From Syngnathus acus (Eukaryota > Chordata > Actinopteri > Syngnathiformes > Syngnathidae), in the NCBI RefSeq assembly GCF_901709675.1, contig NC_051094.1:19498501-19562500 (forward strand): a stretch of 64,000 nt of DNA, given 5' to 3'. Shown piece by piece: positions 52,469-62,860 of the stretch (positions within the stretch are counted from its first letter, which is position 1; each line of letters opens with the position of its first letter). A program made the translations under genes and the position numbers. The notes beneath the pieces were generated by a model that saw nothing but the letters and a program-made list of their open reading frames with translations, did no database searches and was not told the origin of the DNA.

Positions 52469-54329
52469 GATGGGATTTACGTCCACAAGTTGCAACCCAC
52501 CCAAAGCGCTGTGCTTTTCTTGCGAGAAGAAATTAGCCAACGCTAGCATGAAGCCAGCACATCTCCAGCGGCATCTCACCACAAAACACGGGTGCCATGT
52601 TGGTAAGCCACCGGAGTTCTTCAGGAGGAAACTTTCTGACTTCAAGTCATCCCAAGACACAATGCGAAAAGCCTCCACTACATCAGCCAAAGCCCTGGAG
52701 GCTTCTTATGCGGTTTCTTTGCTCGTAGCTAAAGCCAAAAAAACGTTTACCATAGCTGAAGAGCTGCTGCTCCCCGCCGCTGTTGTATTGGCCGAAACTA
52801 TGCTAGACAAAAAAATCTACGGATACATTAAAAACTGTGCCTTTGTCTAATGACACCGTTTGCCGCAGAATAGACAAAATGGGTGCAGACATTGTCGAAC
52901 AAGTTGTGGGAAAACTTGGAGACTCTTTTTCACTCCAGCTGGATGAATCCACAGATGTCAGTGGGAATGCACAGATTGTTGCTTTTGTAAGATACATTGA
53001 GACTGACGACATTTGTGAACACAAACTTTTCTGCAAAAGTCTGGAGGGGAGAACAACCGGAGAGGACATTTTTAATGTTGTTAACGCATTTTTCTCTGAA
53101 AATGGTATCAGCTGGAAATCCTGCAGCAGCGTGTGTACTGATGCGGCTGCATCAATGACGGGCAGTGCAAAAGGGCTCATTGCGCGGATTAAAAAGGAAA
53201 ATCCCGACATTAAGTGGACTCAGTGTGTGATTCACAGGGAAGCGTTAGCGTCCAAGAAAATGAGCCCCGTGTTGCATGATGTTTTGAACGACAGCATCAA
53301 AGTGATCAACTTCATCAAGTCAAGGCCACTTAATGCACGTTTGTTCCGCCGCCTCTGTGAAAAGCTGAACACATGCAACTCCTCCTCCATACAGAAGTGC
53401 GCTGGTTCTCTCGAGGGAAGATACTCAACAGGCTGTTGGAGTTACGAGCTGAAATGTACACCTTTCTGACAGCGCACGGATCTCCCCATGCCACCCTGTT
53501 TGAGAGCACGGACTGGCTTGCAAAGCTTTGCTATCTGGCAGATATATTCAGCAAACTGAACGAACTGAATGTGTCTCTGCGGGGCAAAGACACCAGCATC
53601 CCGAACCTGTATGAAAAGGTGGGTGGTTTCCTGAAGAAAGCAGAGCTCTGGAAAAGGGCATGTGGTCAGGAGAATTTCACCTGCTTTCCTCAGGTGGATG
53701 TTTTTCTCTCCAATGAAGATGTGGAGACAGCTCCAGTGAAGTTAGTCATAGTGGGACATTTGGCTAACTTGATAAAGGGCTTTCATTGCTACTTTGCTGA
53801 CATGGAGAAATCTGCACAGCTGAATTGGGTGAGCAACCCATTTCTCTTGTCTGAAGCAAAGAGAAGCAAGCTTCCTGTCACTCATCAGGAAAAACTGATG
53901 GAAGTGGCATCTGACCAGATGAAGTTTGGCGCATCCACGCTCACACAGTTTTGTGTGTGTGTGAGGCAGGAGCAGCCTGAGATGGGACAGAAAGCTTTGG
54001 AGCAGTTGCTGCCCTTTGTCTCCACATATTTATGTGAGACCTCCTTCTCTGCAATGACTGTGATCAAAACAAAGCAAAGAAACAGACTGAGCCTGGAGAA
54101 GAACTTGATCACAGCAGTTGCCTCCCTGCCCCCAAGGATGACAAAGATCCTCAGTGAGGTACAAGCTCATGTTTGTTTCTCACTAAAATGTAGTATGAGT
54201 GCAAAAGACTCATTCAAGCTTCAAGACTGTTCAATGCTTGTTCAATGCTTGTCAAAAAAAATTTTAAAAGAAAAAAAAGTTTCATTTTGTATCCCAAAAG
54301 AGGTAAAGTTGATTATTTTTTATGAGTAA
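52467..54329 (+). pseudogene. ZBED5-like hAT transposase, two frameshifts
   Basis: Frame 1 (52467-52850): GFTSTSCNPPKALCFSCEKK, ANASMKPAHLQRHLTTKH (BED finger C-x2-C, H-x4-H). Frame 2 (52837-53469): NDTVCRRIDKMGADIVEQVV, SLQLDESTDVSGNAQIVAFV (catalytic D), CSSVCTDAAASMTGS (second D), WTQCVIHREALASKKM. Frame 3 (53373-54329): LLLHTEVRWFSRGKILNRLL, NELNVSLRGKDTSIP, and the C-terminal dimerisation block LCETSFSAMTVIKTKQRNRL. One extra T near 52840 and one shift near 53375 break it. About 620 residues in total, close to family length; only the first few residues before GFTSTS are missing. It was probably recently intact. Confidence 0.88.
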
Positions 54330-54759
54330 ATCTTTATTTATTATTAAGTTATCAATTTATTTTGTAAACTAGATATTATTTATTTATAATTAAGTTAATT
54401 TATTTTTGTGAACACATTTTTAGTTATGTATATTTTTATTTCCTTACAAGAAATTATTACAAGAAAGATTAATATAAATTAGCAGTGTTCTGCACACAAT
54501 ATTTGAGTTTTGAAAGGGTTTATGCCTTCTTGGTGGTCACTGTTTACTGTTTATCTTTTTTGTTCTATATGCATTGTTTGAAACATAAATGTGTCTGTCA
54601 GGTACATTGCTACAAGTTGTTTAACTTTAATAAATCAAACACTGATGGCACAATCCTGTACCTCTTTCTTTTCGACCAGAAATGTGTTGTACCCCCAGTA
54701 CATGGCTGAAAAAATATTTCAAAGGGGGTACATCACTGAAAAAAGTTTGAGAACCACTG
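52469..54759 (+). mobile_element. hAT (ZBED5-like) element, 5'-truncated
   Basis: 3' terminus AAAAGTTTGAGAACCACTG at 54759, followed by CTCTAAAG, a plausible 8-bp target copy. The 5' terminus and leader are missing; coding sequence begins directly at the L2 junction. Confidence 0.8.
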
Positions 54760-54786
54760 CTCTAAAGGATTGTAAATGAACATTTG

Positions 54787-54966
54787 CGGCTGTGGCTCAG
54801 GCAGTAGAGAGGGTTGGCGGTTCGATCCTAGCTCTGTCACAGTCATATGTTGTTGTGTCCTTGGGCAAGACACTTAACACACCTTGCCTCCAGGTCGCCA
54901 TTGTAAATGAGAAGGTGTTTTCAATTGGCTTACCTGGTAAAACATTGAATAAAAAAAAATAAAAAA
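54787..54966 (+). mobile_element. tRNA-derived SINE
   Basis: tRNA-like head with A box (GTGGCTCAGGCAGTAGAG) and B box (GGTTCGATCC), then the conserved SINE body GTGTCCTTGGGCAAGACACT and an A-rich tail (54950-54966). Not a functional tRNA gene: no cloverleaf with a 3' acceptor stem. Confidence 0.8.
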
Positions 54967-55200
54967 TTGGAGCGATACTACATTGTCCTAAAGGTTAGAC
55001 ACATATGATCGCTCATTTCTCTTGTTAGGAGACCCACTTACATCATCAATGACTTCTGTACCACTGTAACCGACATACTGTATGTACACGAACGTAAAAC
55101 AGGAAGTGGTATCGCCTGAAAACGGCCTTCAAAATAGATCACCCTACCTCAAATCAAAGCACGGCTGAATAACATAAATAACATGGAGAATTCTTAACCC

Positions 55201-55396
55201 ATACTGTAAATATGTTTTTAGAACAACTTTTATCATCATTTTTTTATAACCAGGTACAAGTGTTTATACTGTAAATATGTTTTTAGAACTCTTTTATTAT
55301 TATAAAAAAAAATCTATAACAAGATACAACACTGTAAATATGTTTTTAGAACTCTTATTATTATAACAATGTTTTTATAAAAAGGTACAAGTGTAC
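55201..55396. repeat. Short tandem repeat of about 64 bp, three units
   Basis: ACTGTAAATATGTTTTTAGA recurs at about 55204, 55269 and 55331, each followed by CTTTTATTATTAT- and CAAG-TACAA-type sequence. Diverged units. Confidence 0.8.
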
Positions 55397-55504
55397 GCAC
55401 TGCAATTGTATGGGCACTCCTTGCCTTCTGCTGGCGTGTGGGCAAGTTTTGTGCCATAATTCCTCAATTTATAAATTTTATTTTGACTTAAAAAAAAAAA
55501 AATT

Positions 55505-56033
55505 AATTTGGAAATAAAATCCGCGATATAGTGAAACCGCGATAAACGAACCACGATGTAGCGAGGGATTAATGTATAGTTTATATATAATTATATAGGC
55601 CTGTGGAATAATTGGAACTGCAACTGATGATGAGTCTGACGTTAGCGCCGCATGTACTTCCGGAGTCAGCAGCGGCGTTGTTTAGAAGTGACGCAGAGGA
55701 CAAAGATTTTGATGGATTTTATGATTTGGAGTGACACGGATGGTTTGATAAACTTGTCATTTGTGTTATAGTTATTTGAATAACTGTTAATGTTATGTCA
55801 GGCACGTTCTCAGTTCCTCATTTGTGTTTATGTAACGTTAGCATACCGTATCGTTTAGCCTGTTGTTGCCTATTCATGTCTGTTCATGGTGTTGGATTTT
55901 GTCAAATAAAGTTCCCCCAAAAATGCAACTTGTACTGCGGTGTGACTTAAACATGTTTTTTTCTTCTTTATTATGCATTTTATGGCTGGTGCGACTTGTA
56001 CTCTAGAGCAGCTTATATGTCCGGAAAATACGG
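55505..56033 (+). mobile_element. pogo-type MITE with transposase tail
   Basis: Starts near the Tigger-like GATATAGTGAAACCGCGATA. One tail unit at 55590-55740 ends GATTTTATGATTTGGAGTGA. Right end TATATGTCCGGAAAATACGG flanked by TA at 56034-56035. This resembles, in reverse, the left half of 3738-5051. Confidence 0.65.
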
Positions 56034-56242
56034 TACACTTTAAAGTCACGTAAAGATTGACATAATATGACAACCCAAACAGCAAGTCAGACAAAGAAAC
56101 ACAAAGCATCAGGTCAAATATTATGGATCTAATCTTACATTACCATCACTTTAAATATCAAAACAGGCACTAAATGAACAACAAATTACCTTGGGGAATA
56201 TTACCACAAAAATAACTTGATAAAAGTTGAAACTCAATACCC

Positions 56243-56560
56243 TTTCAAAGATTAAAGATTAAAGTCCCAATGATCGTCACACACACACCTGGGTGTGGTG
56301 AAATTTGTCCTCTGCATTTAACCCATCCCCGTGTGATTTTAATCCATCCCCTGGGGGAGAGGGGAGCAGTGAGCAGCAGCGGTGCCGCGCTCGGGAATCA
56401 GTTGGTGATCTAACCCCCCAAGTCCAACCCTTAATGCTGAGTGCCAAGCAGGGAGGCAATGGGTCCCATTTTTATAGTCTTTGGTATGACCCGGCCGGGG
56501 TTTGAACCCACAACCTTCCAGTCTCAGGGCGGACACTCTACCACTAGGCCACTGAGCTGG
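56243..56560 (-). mobile_element. tRNA-derived SINE (copy 1)
   Basis: Minus strand: head GCTCAGTGGCCTAGTGGTAG (A box) and GGGTTCAAACCCCGGCC (B box), body TATAAAAATGGGACCCATTG, GGGGAGAGGGGAGC-type segment, tail with AAAGATTAAAGTCCC. A second copy is at 61232-61590. Confidence 0.88.
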
Positions 56561-56589
56561 TTATAAGCCGTCTTCTTATCGTGGTGAAG

Positions 56590-57110
56590 GGTCAAAGTGT
56601 CACTCCTCAGCTCCTCTAGGATCCTGGTCAGCGCTCGTCCACCTGTATGTTTCAGTAACCCAGTCAGTGTCCTGACAATGACGTTCTTTGTTCACAGCCA
56701 CACCCCCAGTGTAATCAGCGTTCATTGCCTGACACCTGTTCCTCATTTGCTCATCACCACACCTTCTCCCGGCTCATCAATTCCCCGCACTCTAGTCAGT
56801 CTTTGTCAGTTCGTCTGTCATGCTACCCGTTTGTTTCCCTGTCCCTGCGCTCCTTTGTGATTGTTTTCCGTTGCCGATCTTGTTGCCCGCCCAACTGACA
56901 GTCTAGTCCTAAACGCCGCCTGCCCCGACCTACTGCCCCAACCTACTGTCCGTTCACAACTATGTCTCGCCTTCCTGCTGCGCCTCACCCATCAAGCGCC
57001 AGTGTGCTGTCCTCACTGCGAATCGTCTACTTTTTCACCAGCTAGACAGCGAGCGAACGATGCCCCAAATAATCAGACTTCGTTGTCTTTAATGCTGATT
57101 TATTGAGGAA
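56590..57110 (+). mobile_element. Possible Gypsy-type LTR or LTR remnant
   Basis: CT-rich sequence with GACACCTGTTCCTCATTTGC and CAGTTCGTCTGTCATGC, the style of teleost Gypsy LTRs. No termini, duplication or attached pol gene seen, so classification is tentative. Confidence 0.35.
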
Positions 57111-57139
57111 TGGCCTCAAACCATTCCCCTCTCAAGACC

Positions 57140-57505
57140 ATCGTGAAACTCCATCCATCCATGCATTTTCTGTACCGCTTTGTCCCCACGGGGGTCGCGG
57201 GCATGCTGGAGCCATCATCCCAGCCATCATTGGGCAGTAGGCGGGGGACACCCTGAACTGGTTGCCAGCCAATCGCAGGGCACACAGAGACGAACAACCA
57301 TTCGCACTCGCACTCACACCTAGGGACAATTTGGAGTGCTCAATCGGCCTACCAAGCATGTTTTTGGGATGTGGGAGGAAACCGGAGTGCCCGGAGAAAA
57401 CCACCGCGGACACGGGGAGAACATGCAAACTCCACACAGGGAGGGCCGGAGGTGGAATTGAACCCGCACCCTCCTAACTGTGAGGCGGACGTGCTACCCA
57501 GTGCG
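57140..57505 (-). mobile_element. tRNA-derived SINE, long form
   Basis: On the plus strand: CATCCATGCATTTTCTGTACCG, GGCGGGGGACACCCTGAACTGG, TGTTTTTGGGATGTGGGAGG, AACATGCAAACTCCACACAG, then the tRNA-like head reversed (GAACCCGCACCC ... GTGAGGCGGACGTGC). A truncated copy is at 41060-41235. Confidence 0.85.
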
Positions 57506-57599
57506 CGAAACATAGTTGGACTCACCTACGCACACAGTTTGAGCTCTAGTACTTGTCCTCTCAAAAGGGGTTGAGCTCTCTTTCACACTGGAGTTGCCC

Positions 57600-58230
57600 A
57601 CGGTGAGAGGCACAAAGGAGGTGTGGGCATACTTATTGCCCCACAGCTTGTCACCTGTACTTTGGGGTTTGCAAGAGGGTAGTGGAGGTGTGAAGGAGTT
57701 CAAATATCTTGGGGCCAAATTACTTTCCTCCACAGGGTGTCTGAGCTCTTCTTTGGAGATAGGATGAAAAGCTCAGTCATCCGGGAGAGACTCCGAGTGA
57801 AGCCGCTGCTCCTCCACGTTGAGAGGAGCCAGATGAGGTTGCTCAGGCATCTGTTTAGGGCAGGGGTGTCAAACTCATTTTTTTCGTGGGCCGCATTGTA
57901 GACCTAGCTTCTTTCGGAGGGCCATTATGACTGTCAACCTAAATAAATGTATGAGCACCTCATATTATATACAGTAAAAGCTACAAAACAAAATGACAAA
58001 TAACTCGTTTTCAAATCAGACGAATAAAAACTGGTCAAATATTTTAAAAAAAAGATATTAAAAGTGAAGACAATTTGCAATTCTAGTAATGACACGAATT
58101 TGACGCACAATTTATCTTCGCCGGCCACATAAAATGATGTGGCGGGCCGTATCTGGCCCCCGGGCCTTGAGTTTGACACCTGTGGTTTAGGATGTCTCCC
58201 TGGTGAGGTGTTCGGGCTCCTGGCATTTTG
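57600..58230 (+). pseudogene. LINE C-terminal remnant interrupted by MITE
   Basis: Plus strand near 57690-57860 and 58193-58225: EGVKEFKYLG-like, then SSVIRERLRVKPLLLHVERS, QMRLLRHLFRMSPW. This motif string is typical of the C-terminal end of a fish LINE (RTE/R4-like; clade not fixed). The MITE 57861-58184 splits it. Degenerate. Confidence 0.6.
57861..58184 (+). mobile_element. hAT MITE, 324 bp
   Basis: Starts CAGGGGTGTCAAACTCA, ends TTGAGTTTGACACCTGTG. Duplication GTTTAGGG / GTTTAGGA (57853-57860; 58185-58192). Contains CGTGGGCCGCATTGTAGACC and GGGCCGTATCTGGCCCCCGG. Truncated relative at 58779-59045. Confidence 0.9.
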
Positions 58231-58259
58231 CGTGATCACTGAGCAGCACCAAACTGTCC

Positions 58260-58570
58260 CGACATTCTCTGATGGTTTTCATTTATCTTTGATGTATTCT
58301 ATGTCAACCCTCACTTGCCACGTCGGCCGACTCAATAGCACCATCCAGAATCTTACCGAATGCTTTGTCTTGATCCAAGAGACACGTAGCCCCATTGGCT
58401 CCGCGTCCTCACTCCGTGGTGATCTTCGCGGTGGCACTACCTGTTCAGAAGTACAGGGGCGAAGACCTTGCCAGGCACTGAGAGGCGGGTAACCCCCCGA
58501 TAATTGTTGTACTCCCAGATGTCGTCCTTCCAAATCGGAACAACAATGGCCTGCTTCCCGTCGGACGACT
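58260..58570 (-). pseudogene. LINE reverse transcriptase remnant
   Basis: Minus strand around 58550-58430: VVPIWKDDIWEYNNYRGVTR then LSVPGKVFAPVLLNR, an RT block (NNYRGxTLLSxPGKxF). Further stops downstream. Orientation is opposite to the LINE piece at 57600-58230. Confidence 0.65.
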
Positions 58571-58778
58571 AATCCATTTTTAAAGGTGCAATTAGTTTAC
58601 CAAATGTGATGTGTGAGCCAAGTTTCATGTTTTCTTAAATGTTAACACCATAAATATCTGCTTTTTTGGGCAGAACAAGTTTAGACAGAAGACAGAAGTG
58701 TTGAATAAAATAAAAAACTTTGGTTGACCATCTTTAGACTCCCACAGTTTCAAGACAAATTGATAAAACCTCTAAAAC

Positions 58779-59045
58779 ACAGGTGTCAAATTCAAGGCCC
58801 GGGGGCCAGATACGGCCCGCCACATCATTTTGTGGCCCGCAAAGACAAATTGTGCATCAAATTCGTGTGTCATTACTCGAATTGCAAATTGTCTTCACTT
58901 TTAATAATATCTTTTTTTTAAAACATTTGACCAGTTTTTACTCGTCTGATTTGAAAACGAGTTATTTGTCAGTTTGTTTTGTAGCTTTATTTGGGTTGAC
59001 AGTCATAATGGCCCTCCGAAAGAAGCTATGACTACAATGCGGCCC
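58779..59045 (-). mobile_element. hAT MITE, truncated inverted copy
   Basis: Starts CACAGGTGTCAAATTCAAGG and shares CAGATACGGCCCGCCACATC, AATTGCAAATTGTCTTCACT and TTTGAAAACGAGTTATTTGT with the reverse complement of 57861-58184. Ends GCGGCCCGTTTAAAC without the terminal motif. Confidence 0.85.
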
Positions 59046-59059
59046 GTTTAAACTATATT

Positions 59060-59780
59060 AAGCTAAGGAATCCCATTTAAGTTTGTGAACATTTTTAAGA
59101 ACATTTACAACGTTTATTGTGGATAATTGGTTACAAGTCCACCCATGATAGATGAAAATAAGCGATGCAGAGAAAATATATTGTTACAATATCCATAAAA
59201 GACTTTTATGAACCTTTATTGTATTTTTAACACTGTATTATACTTTTAAATGCTTTTTTGTATTTTTAAAAATTTGTAAACATTTTAAAGTCAAACCGAT
59301 TTTCATAAACATTCTTCTTTATTTAAATAAATAAGAAGATAAAGAAAATAACTAAGAGTAAATATATTGTTACAATACTTTTATGAACCTTTATTGTAAT
59401 TTTATGCACTTTATTGTTTTTTTTATACTTTTTATTGTATTTTTAAACACTTTTGTAAAAAATGTAATGTCAAACTCACTTTCAGAAACATTCTTATTTA
59501 TTTAAATAAATAAGAAAATAAACAAGAGTAAATATATTGTTACAATATACACAAGACATTTATTAACCTTTTATGAAGTATAAACGTGTCTGGCTCCTCT
59601 TTGCTCTTGCGTGCTGGCCGGCTGATGCGCCCCCGCGGCCCAGCGCGAGGGCATCCGCACAAGACTTTTGTAATTTTATTTTTATACACTCTATTGTACT
59701 TTTAAATACGTTATTGTATTTTTTTAAGTTTTTTAAAATGTTTAAAGTGAGAGGGTGTCACGACTCCGCTCTGCTTTCGC
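59060..59780. repeat. AT-rich tandem repeat, unit about 170-185 bp
   Basis: GTAAATATATTGTTACAATA-like landmarks at about 59174, 59357 and 59526, each followed by TTTATGAACCTTTATTGTA and an ACTTTTAAA-type stretch. A short GC-rich block (GGCTGATGCGCCCCCGCGGC) interrupts at about 59620-59650. No coding content. Confidence 0.8.
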
Positions 59781-59800
59781 TGTGCTGGCCTGTTAGTATA

Positions 59801-61139
59801 CAGGACTGTCTCAGAAAATTAGAATATTGTGATAAAGTTCTTTATTTTCTGTAATACAATTAAAAAAACAAAAATGTCATACATTCTGGATTCATTACAA
59901 ATCAACTGAAATATTGCAAGCCTTTTATTATTTTAATATTGCTGATTATGGCATACAGCTTAAGAAAACTCAATTATCCTATCTCAAAATATTAGAATAT
60001 CATGAAAAAGTATACTAGTAATGTATTCAATTAATCACTTGAATGGTCTGATTAAGAGATGACCGCAGCCTTAACAGCATTGTGAAGAAGAGTCACTTCC
60101 AGAATTTGGGGGAGCTTCAAAGACAGTGGACCGAAGCTGGAGTCCAAGTATCAAAAGCCACTGTTCACAGACGTGTCCGGGAAATGGGCTACAATAGCCG
60201 TATTCCCATGGTCAAGCCACTTCTGAACTCAAGACAACGGAAGAAGCGTCTGACTTGGGCTATGGAAAAGAAGCACTAGACAGTTGCAGAGTGGTCCAAA
60301 GTCCTCTTTTCAGACGAAAGCAAGTTTTGTATTTCATTTGGAAGTCAAGGCGCCAGAGTCTGGAGAAAGGTTGGAGAGGAGCAAAATCCAAGTTGCTTGA
60401 AATCCAGTGTGAAGTTCCCACAGTCAGCGATGGTTTGGGGAGCCATTTCAGCTGCTGGTGTTGGTCCACTGTGTTTCATCAAGTCCAAAGTAAATGCAGA
60501 TTTTAGAGCACTACATGCTTCCGTCTGCTGAAAAGCTCTATGGAGATGATGATTTCATTTTCCAGCATGATCTGGCACCTGCCCACAGTGCCAAAACCAC
60601 CTGTAAATGGTGTATTGACCATGGCATTACTGTCCTCGATTAGCCTGCCAATTCCCCTGACCTGAACCCCATTAGAGAATTTGTGGGTATTGTGAAGAAG
60701 AAGCTGAAAGACACCAGACCCAACAATGCAAATGAGCTAAAGGCCGCTATTGAAGCATCCTGGGCAGCCATAACACCTCAGCAATGCCACAGGCTGATTC
60801 CCTCCATGCCACGTCGCATTGGTTGCAGTAATCCGTGTAAAAGGATTCCCAACCAAGTACTGAGTGCATTAATGGACATTTTCAAACGTTTGATTTTGTT
60901 TTGCTGTTTTAAATCTTTTTTTTTACTTGGTCTGAGGAAATATTCTAATTATTTGAGATAGGATTTTTGAGTTTTCTTAAGCTGTAAGTCATAATCAGCA
61001 ATATTAAAATATTAAAAGGCTTGCAATATTTCAGTTGATTTGTAATGAATCCAGAATGTAAGACATTTTTGTTTTTTTAATTGCATTACAGAAAATAAAG
61101 AACTTTATCACAATATTCTAATTTTCTGAGACAGTCCTG
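59801..61139 (+). mobile_element. Tc1-like transposon with long inverted repeats
   Basis: Left end CAGGACTGTCTCAGAAAATT, right end the reverse complement, each flanked by TA (59799-59800; 61140-61141). Inverted repeats extend about 190 bp. Transposase on the plus strand, decayed. 1339 bp, so about 0.2-0.3 kb shorter than a typical full-length Tc1. Confidence 0.92.
60070..60870 (+). pseudogene. Tc1-like transposase, truncated and frameshifted
   Basis: Frame 60082-60279: KKSHFQNLGELQRQWTEAGV, SKATVHRRVREMGYNSR (second HTH region). Later frames: VLFSDESKFCISFGSQGARV (first catalytic D, stop shortly before), a GGTGTTGGTCC block, QHDLAPAHSAKTT-like (second D) near 60570, then PDLNPI at 60660. An extra base there changes ENLW to REF, shifting the frame; 60683-60961 reads KKKLKDTRPNNANELKAAIE, SWAAITPQQCHRLIPSMPRR. 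The first HTH (N-terminal ~60 residues) is missing. Confidence 0.85.
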
Positions 61140-61231
61140 TATGTGCTCTGTATATTGAGAGTTTTATTTTGAAGGATGCAACACAGGAAGTACTGCTTTT
61201 TCTATTTCTGTTTGACAAATGTTCTTAATGT

Positions 61232-61590
61232 TGCCAGCTCAGTGGCCTAGTGGTAGAGTGTCCGCCCTGAGACTGGAGGCACCTGCACACTTGAGACTGG
61301 AAGGTTGTCGGTTCAAACCCCGGCCGGGTCATACCAAAGACTATAAAAATGGGACCCATTGCCTCCCTGCTTGGCACTCAGCATTAAGGGTTGGAATTGG
61401 GGGGTTAGATCACCAAAAATGATTCCCGAGCGTGGCACCGCTGCTGCTCACTGCTCCCCTCTCCCCCAGGGGATGGATTAAAATCACACGGGGATGGGTT
61501 AAATGCAGAGGATAAATTTCACCCCACCCAGATGTGTGTGTGTGACGATCATTGGGACTTTAACTTCTTTAACTTTAACTTCTACTAATA
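61232..61590 (+). mobile_element. tRNA-derived SINE (copy 2) with duplicated head segment
   Basis: Same family as 56243-56560, opposite orientation. The head reads CTCAGTGGCCTAGTGGTAG ... CCCTGAGACTGGAGGCACCTG ... TTGAGACTGGAAGGTTGTC, i.e. the GAGACTGGA part occurs twice, inserting about 23 bp between the A and B boxes. Tail is (TTTAACTTC)n-like. Confidence 0.88.
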
Positions 61591-61789
61591 AAATCCAGGT
61601 GTTACCAATGTGTTAATTGGGGCACTGGCAAACCAAAGTGAGTTGTGTGACGGTCGTCATTTTCTCTGTCTCCACAGTATGACTTATTTTATTTAAATAA
61701 CTCTGCTAACAGGTTATGGGCCCAGGATATGAAGTGGCCGTCTATGTGATAACTTTGTAGAGAGGCAATGTGCATTATTGACGTGCAAC

Positions 61790-62280
61790 ATTATGACCAC
61801 GCAAGCTGAGTCAAGCCGCTGCTGGTCCCGGTTGGTTTTCGACGGTGACGAGAAGAATTATGAACTGTGGGAGACGAAGTTCTTGGGGCACATGTTGTTG
61901 CAAGGACTGAAAGATACCATCCTCAAAGAGCCCGACTGGAGTCCAAGCGACTCGAAGGAGGAAGAAGACGACGAGACTAAGAACGCCAAGGCTTATGTGG
62001 AGCTGATCCAGTTCCTGGACGACAAAAGTTTGTCACTCGTCATGCGAAAAGCAGCTGATAATGGTCGCAAAGCGCTTAAAAATTTGAGAGACTATTATGC
62101 AGGCAGAGGTAAGCCTCGGATCATTTGCTGACAACTCTACAGAAGGCCAGTGGAGAAAGCGTGACTGAGTATGTCATCCGTGCAGAAACGGCGATCACAG
62201 CTTTGAGAAATGCTGGAAAGACACTGAGTGATGGTCTGTTGGTGGCAATGGTTGTAAAAGGACTACCTGAAACCAGGGCC
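61790..62280 (+). pseudogene. Ty1/Copia-type gag fragment
   Basis: Frame 61778-62131: [77 protein letters not shown]. After a one-base frame change it continues [46 protein letters not shown]. This matches the Copia gag (UBN2-type) pattern W-x2-K-F...L-W. It stops at 62280, where GGGCCGGTTCTAGG of another repeat begins. No protease, integrase or LTR seen. Confidence 0.75.
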
Positions 62281-62860
62281 GGTTCTAGGAATGCACATAA
62301 GAGGGGGCAGTCAGAAATGTTCTATTTTTTTACACATTTTTAACACTGTTAGTGTTTTCTTCACGGTAGTTGTTGATGTGTCTGACTTCATAACACCAAG
62401 TCGGGTTGTTGTGATGCGTCTAGTGTGTTGGTGGAGTGCCCAGTGCATGTCACTTCTCACTGTCAACCCTCACCGCTGGCTAGCAGTATGCGAACGGGAG
62501 AGCCGAGTGCGTAAGTCTCTCCCTGCCAGTACATAGCCTCTCTAACAGCAAGCCCTATGTAGTGCCTCCACGCGGCGACACATGGTAACTGGGTACAACA
62601 CGGACCCAGGCTAAACTACAAGGGACTCGGAGGAGGTTTGGCCCCTAGACGTGCGGCACGCAGGCCCACCGGTGTGTGGACACGCCCTGGTGCCCACGAA
62701 CCAGCCCCCAACTATGGGTTAAATAGTACCACTGCCCAGTGGGCTCCTCGGGAGAGGAATGGGCTAAGGGAGTCAACCCCAACAGAAAATCAATTTCCCC
62801 TTGGGTTGGTGTCAGGAAGGGCATCCGGCTGTAAAAGGTTTTGCTCCAAAAATTCTCAGT
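62281..62860 (+). other. Repeat-like leader of the LINE at 62861
   Basis: Starts GGGCCGGTTCTAGGAATGC, which resembles a DNA-transposon end. From about 62560 it reads as a LINE 5' leader (GGTGTCAGGAAGGGCATCCG at 62807). The boundary between the two is not resolved. Confidence 0.4.

Noticed and set aside
54787-54860. Possible tRNA gene
   Set aside because: A and B boxes are present, but the body and A-rich tail are those of a SINE and no acceptor stem is formed. The same applies to 56480-56560 and 61235-61325.
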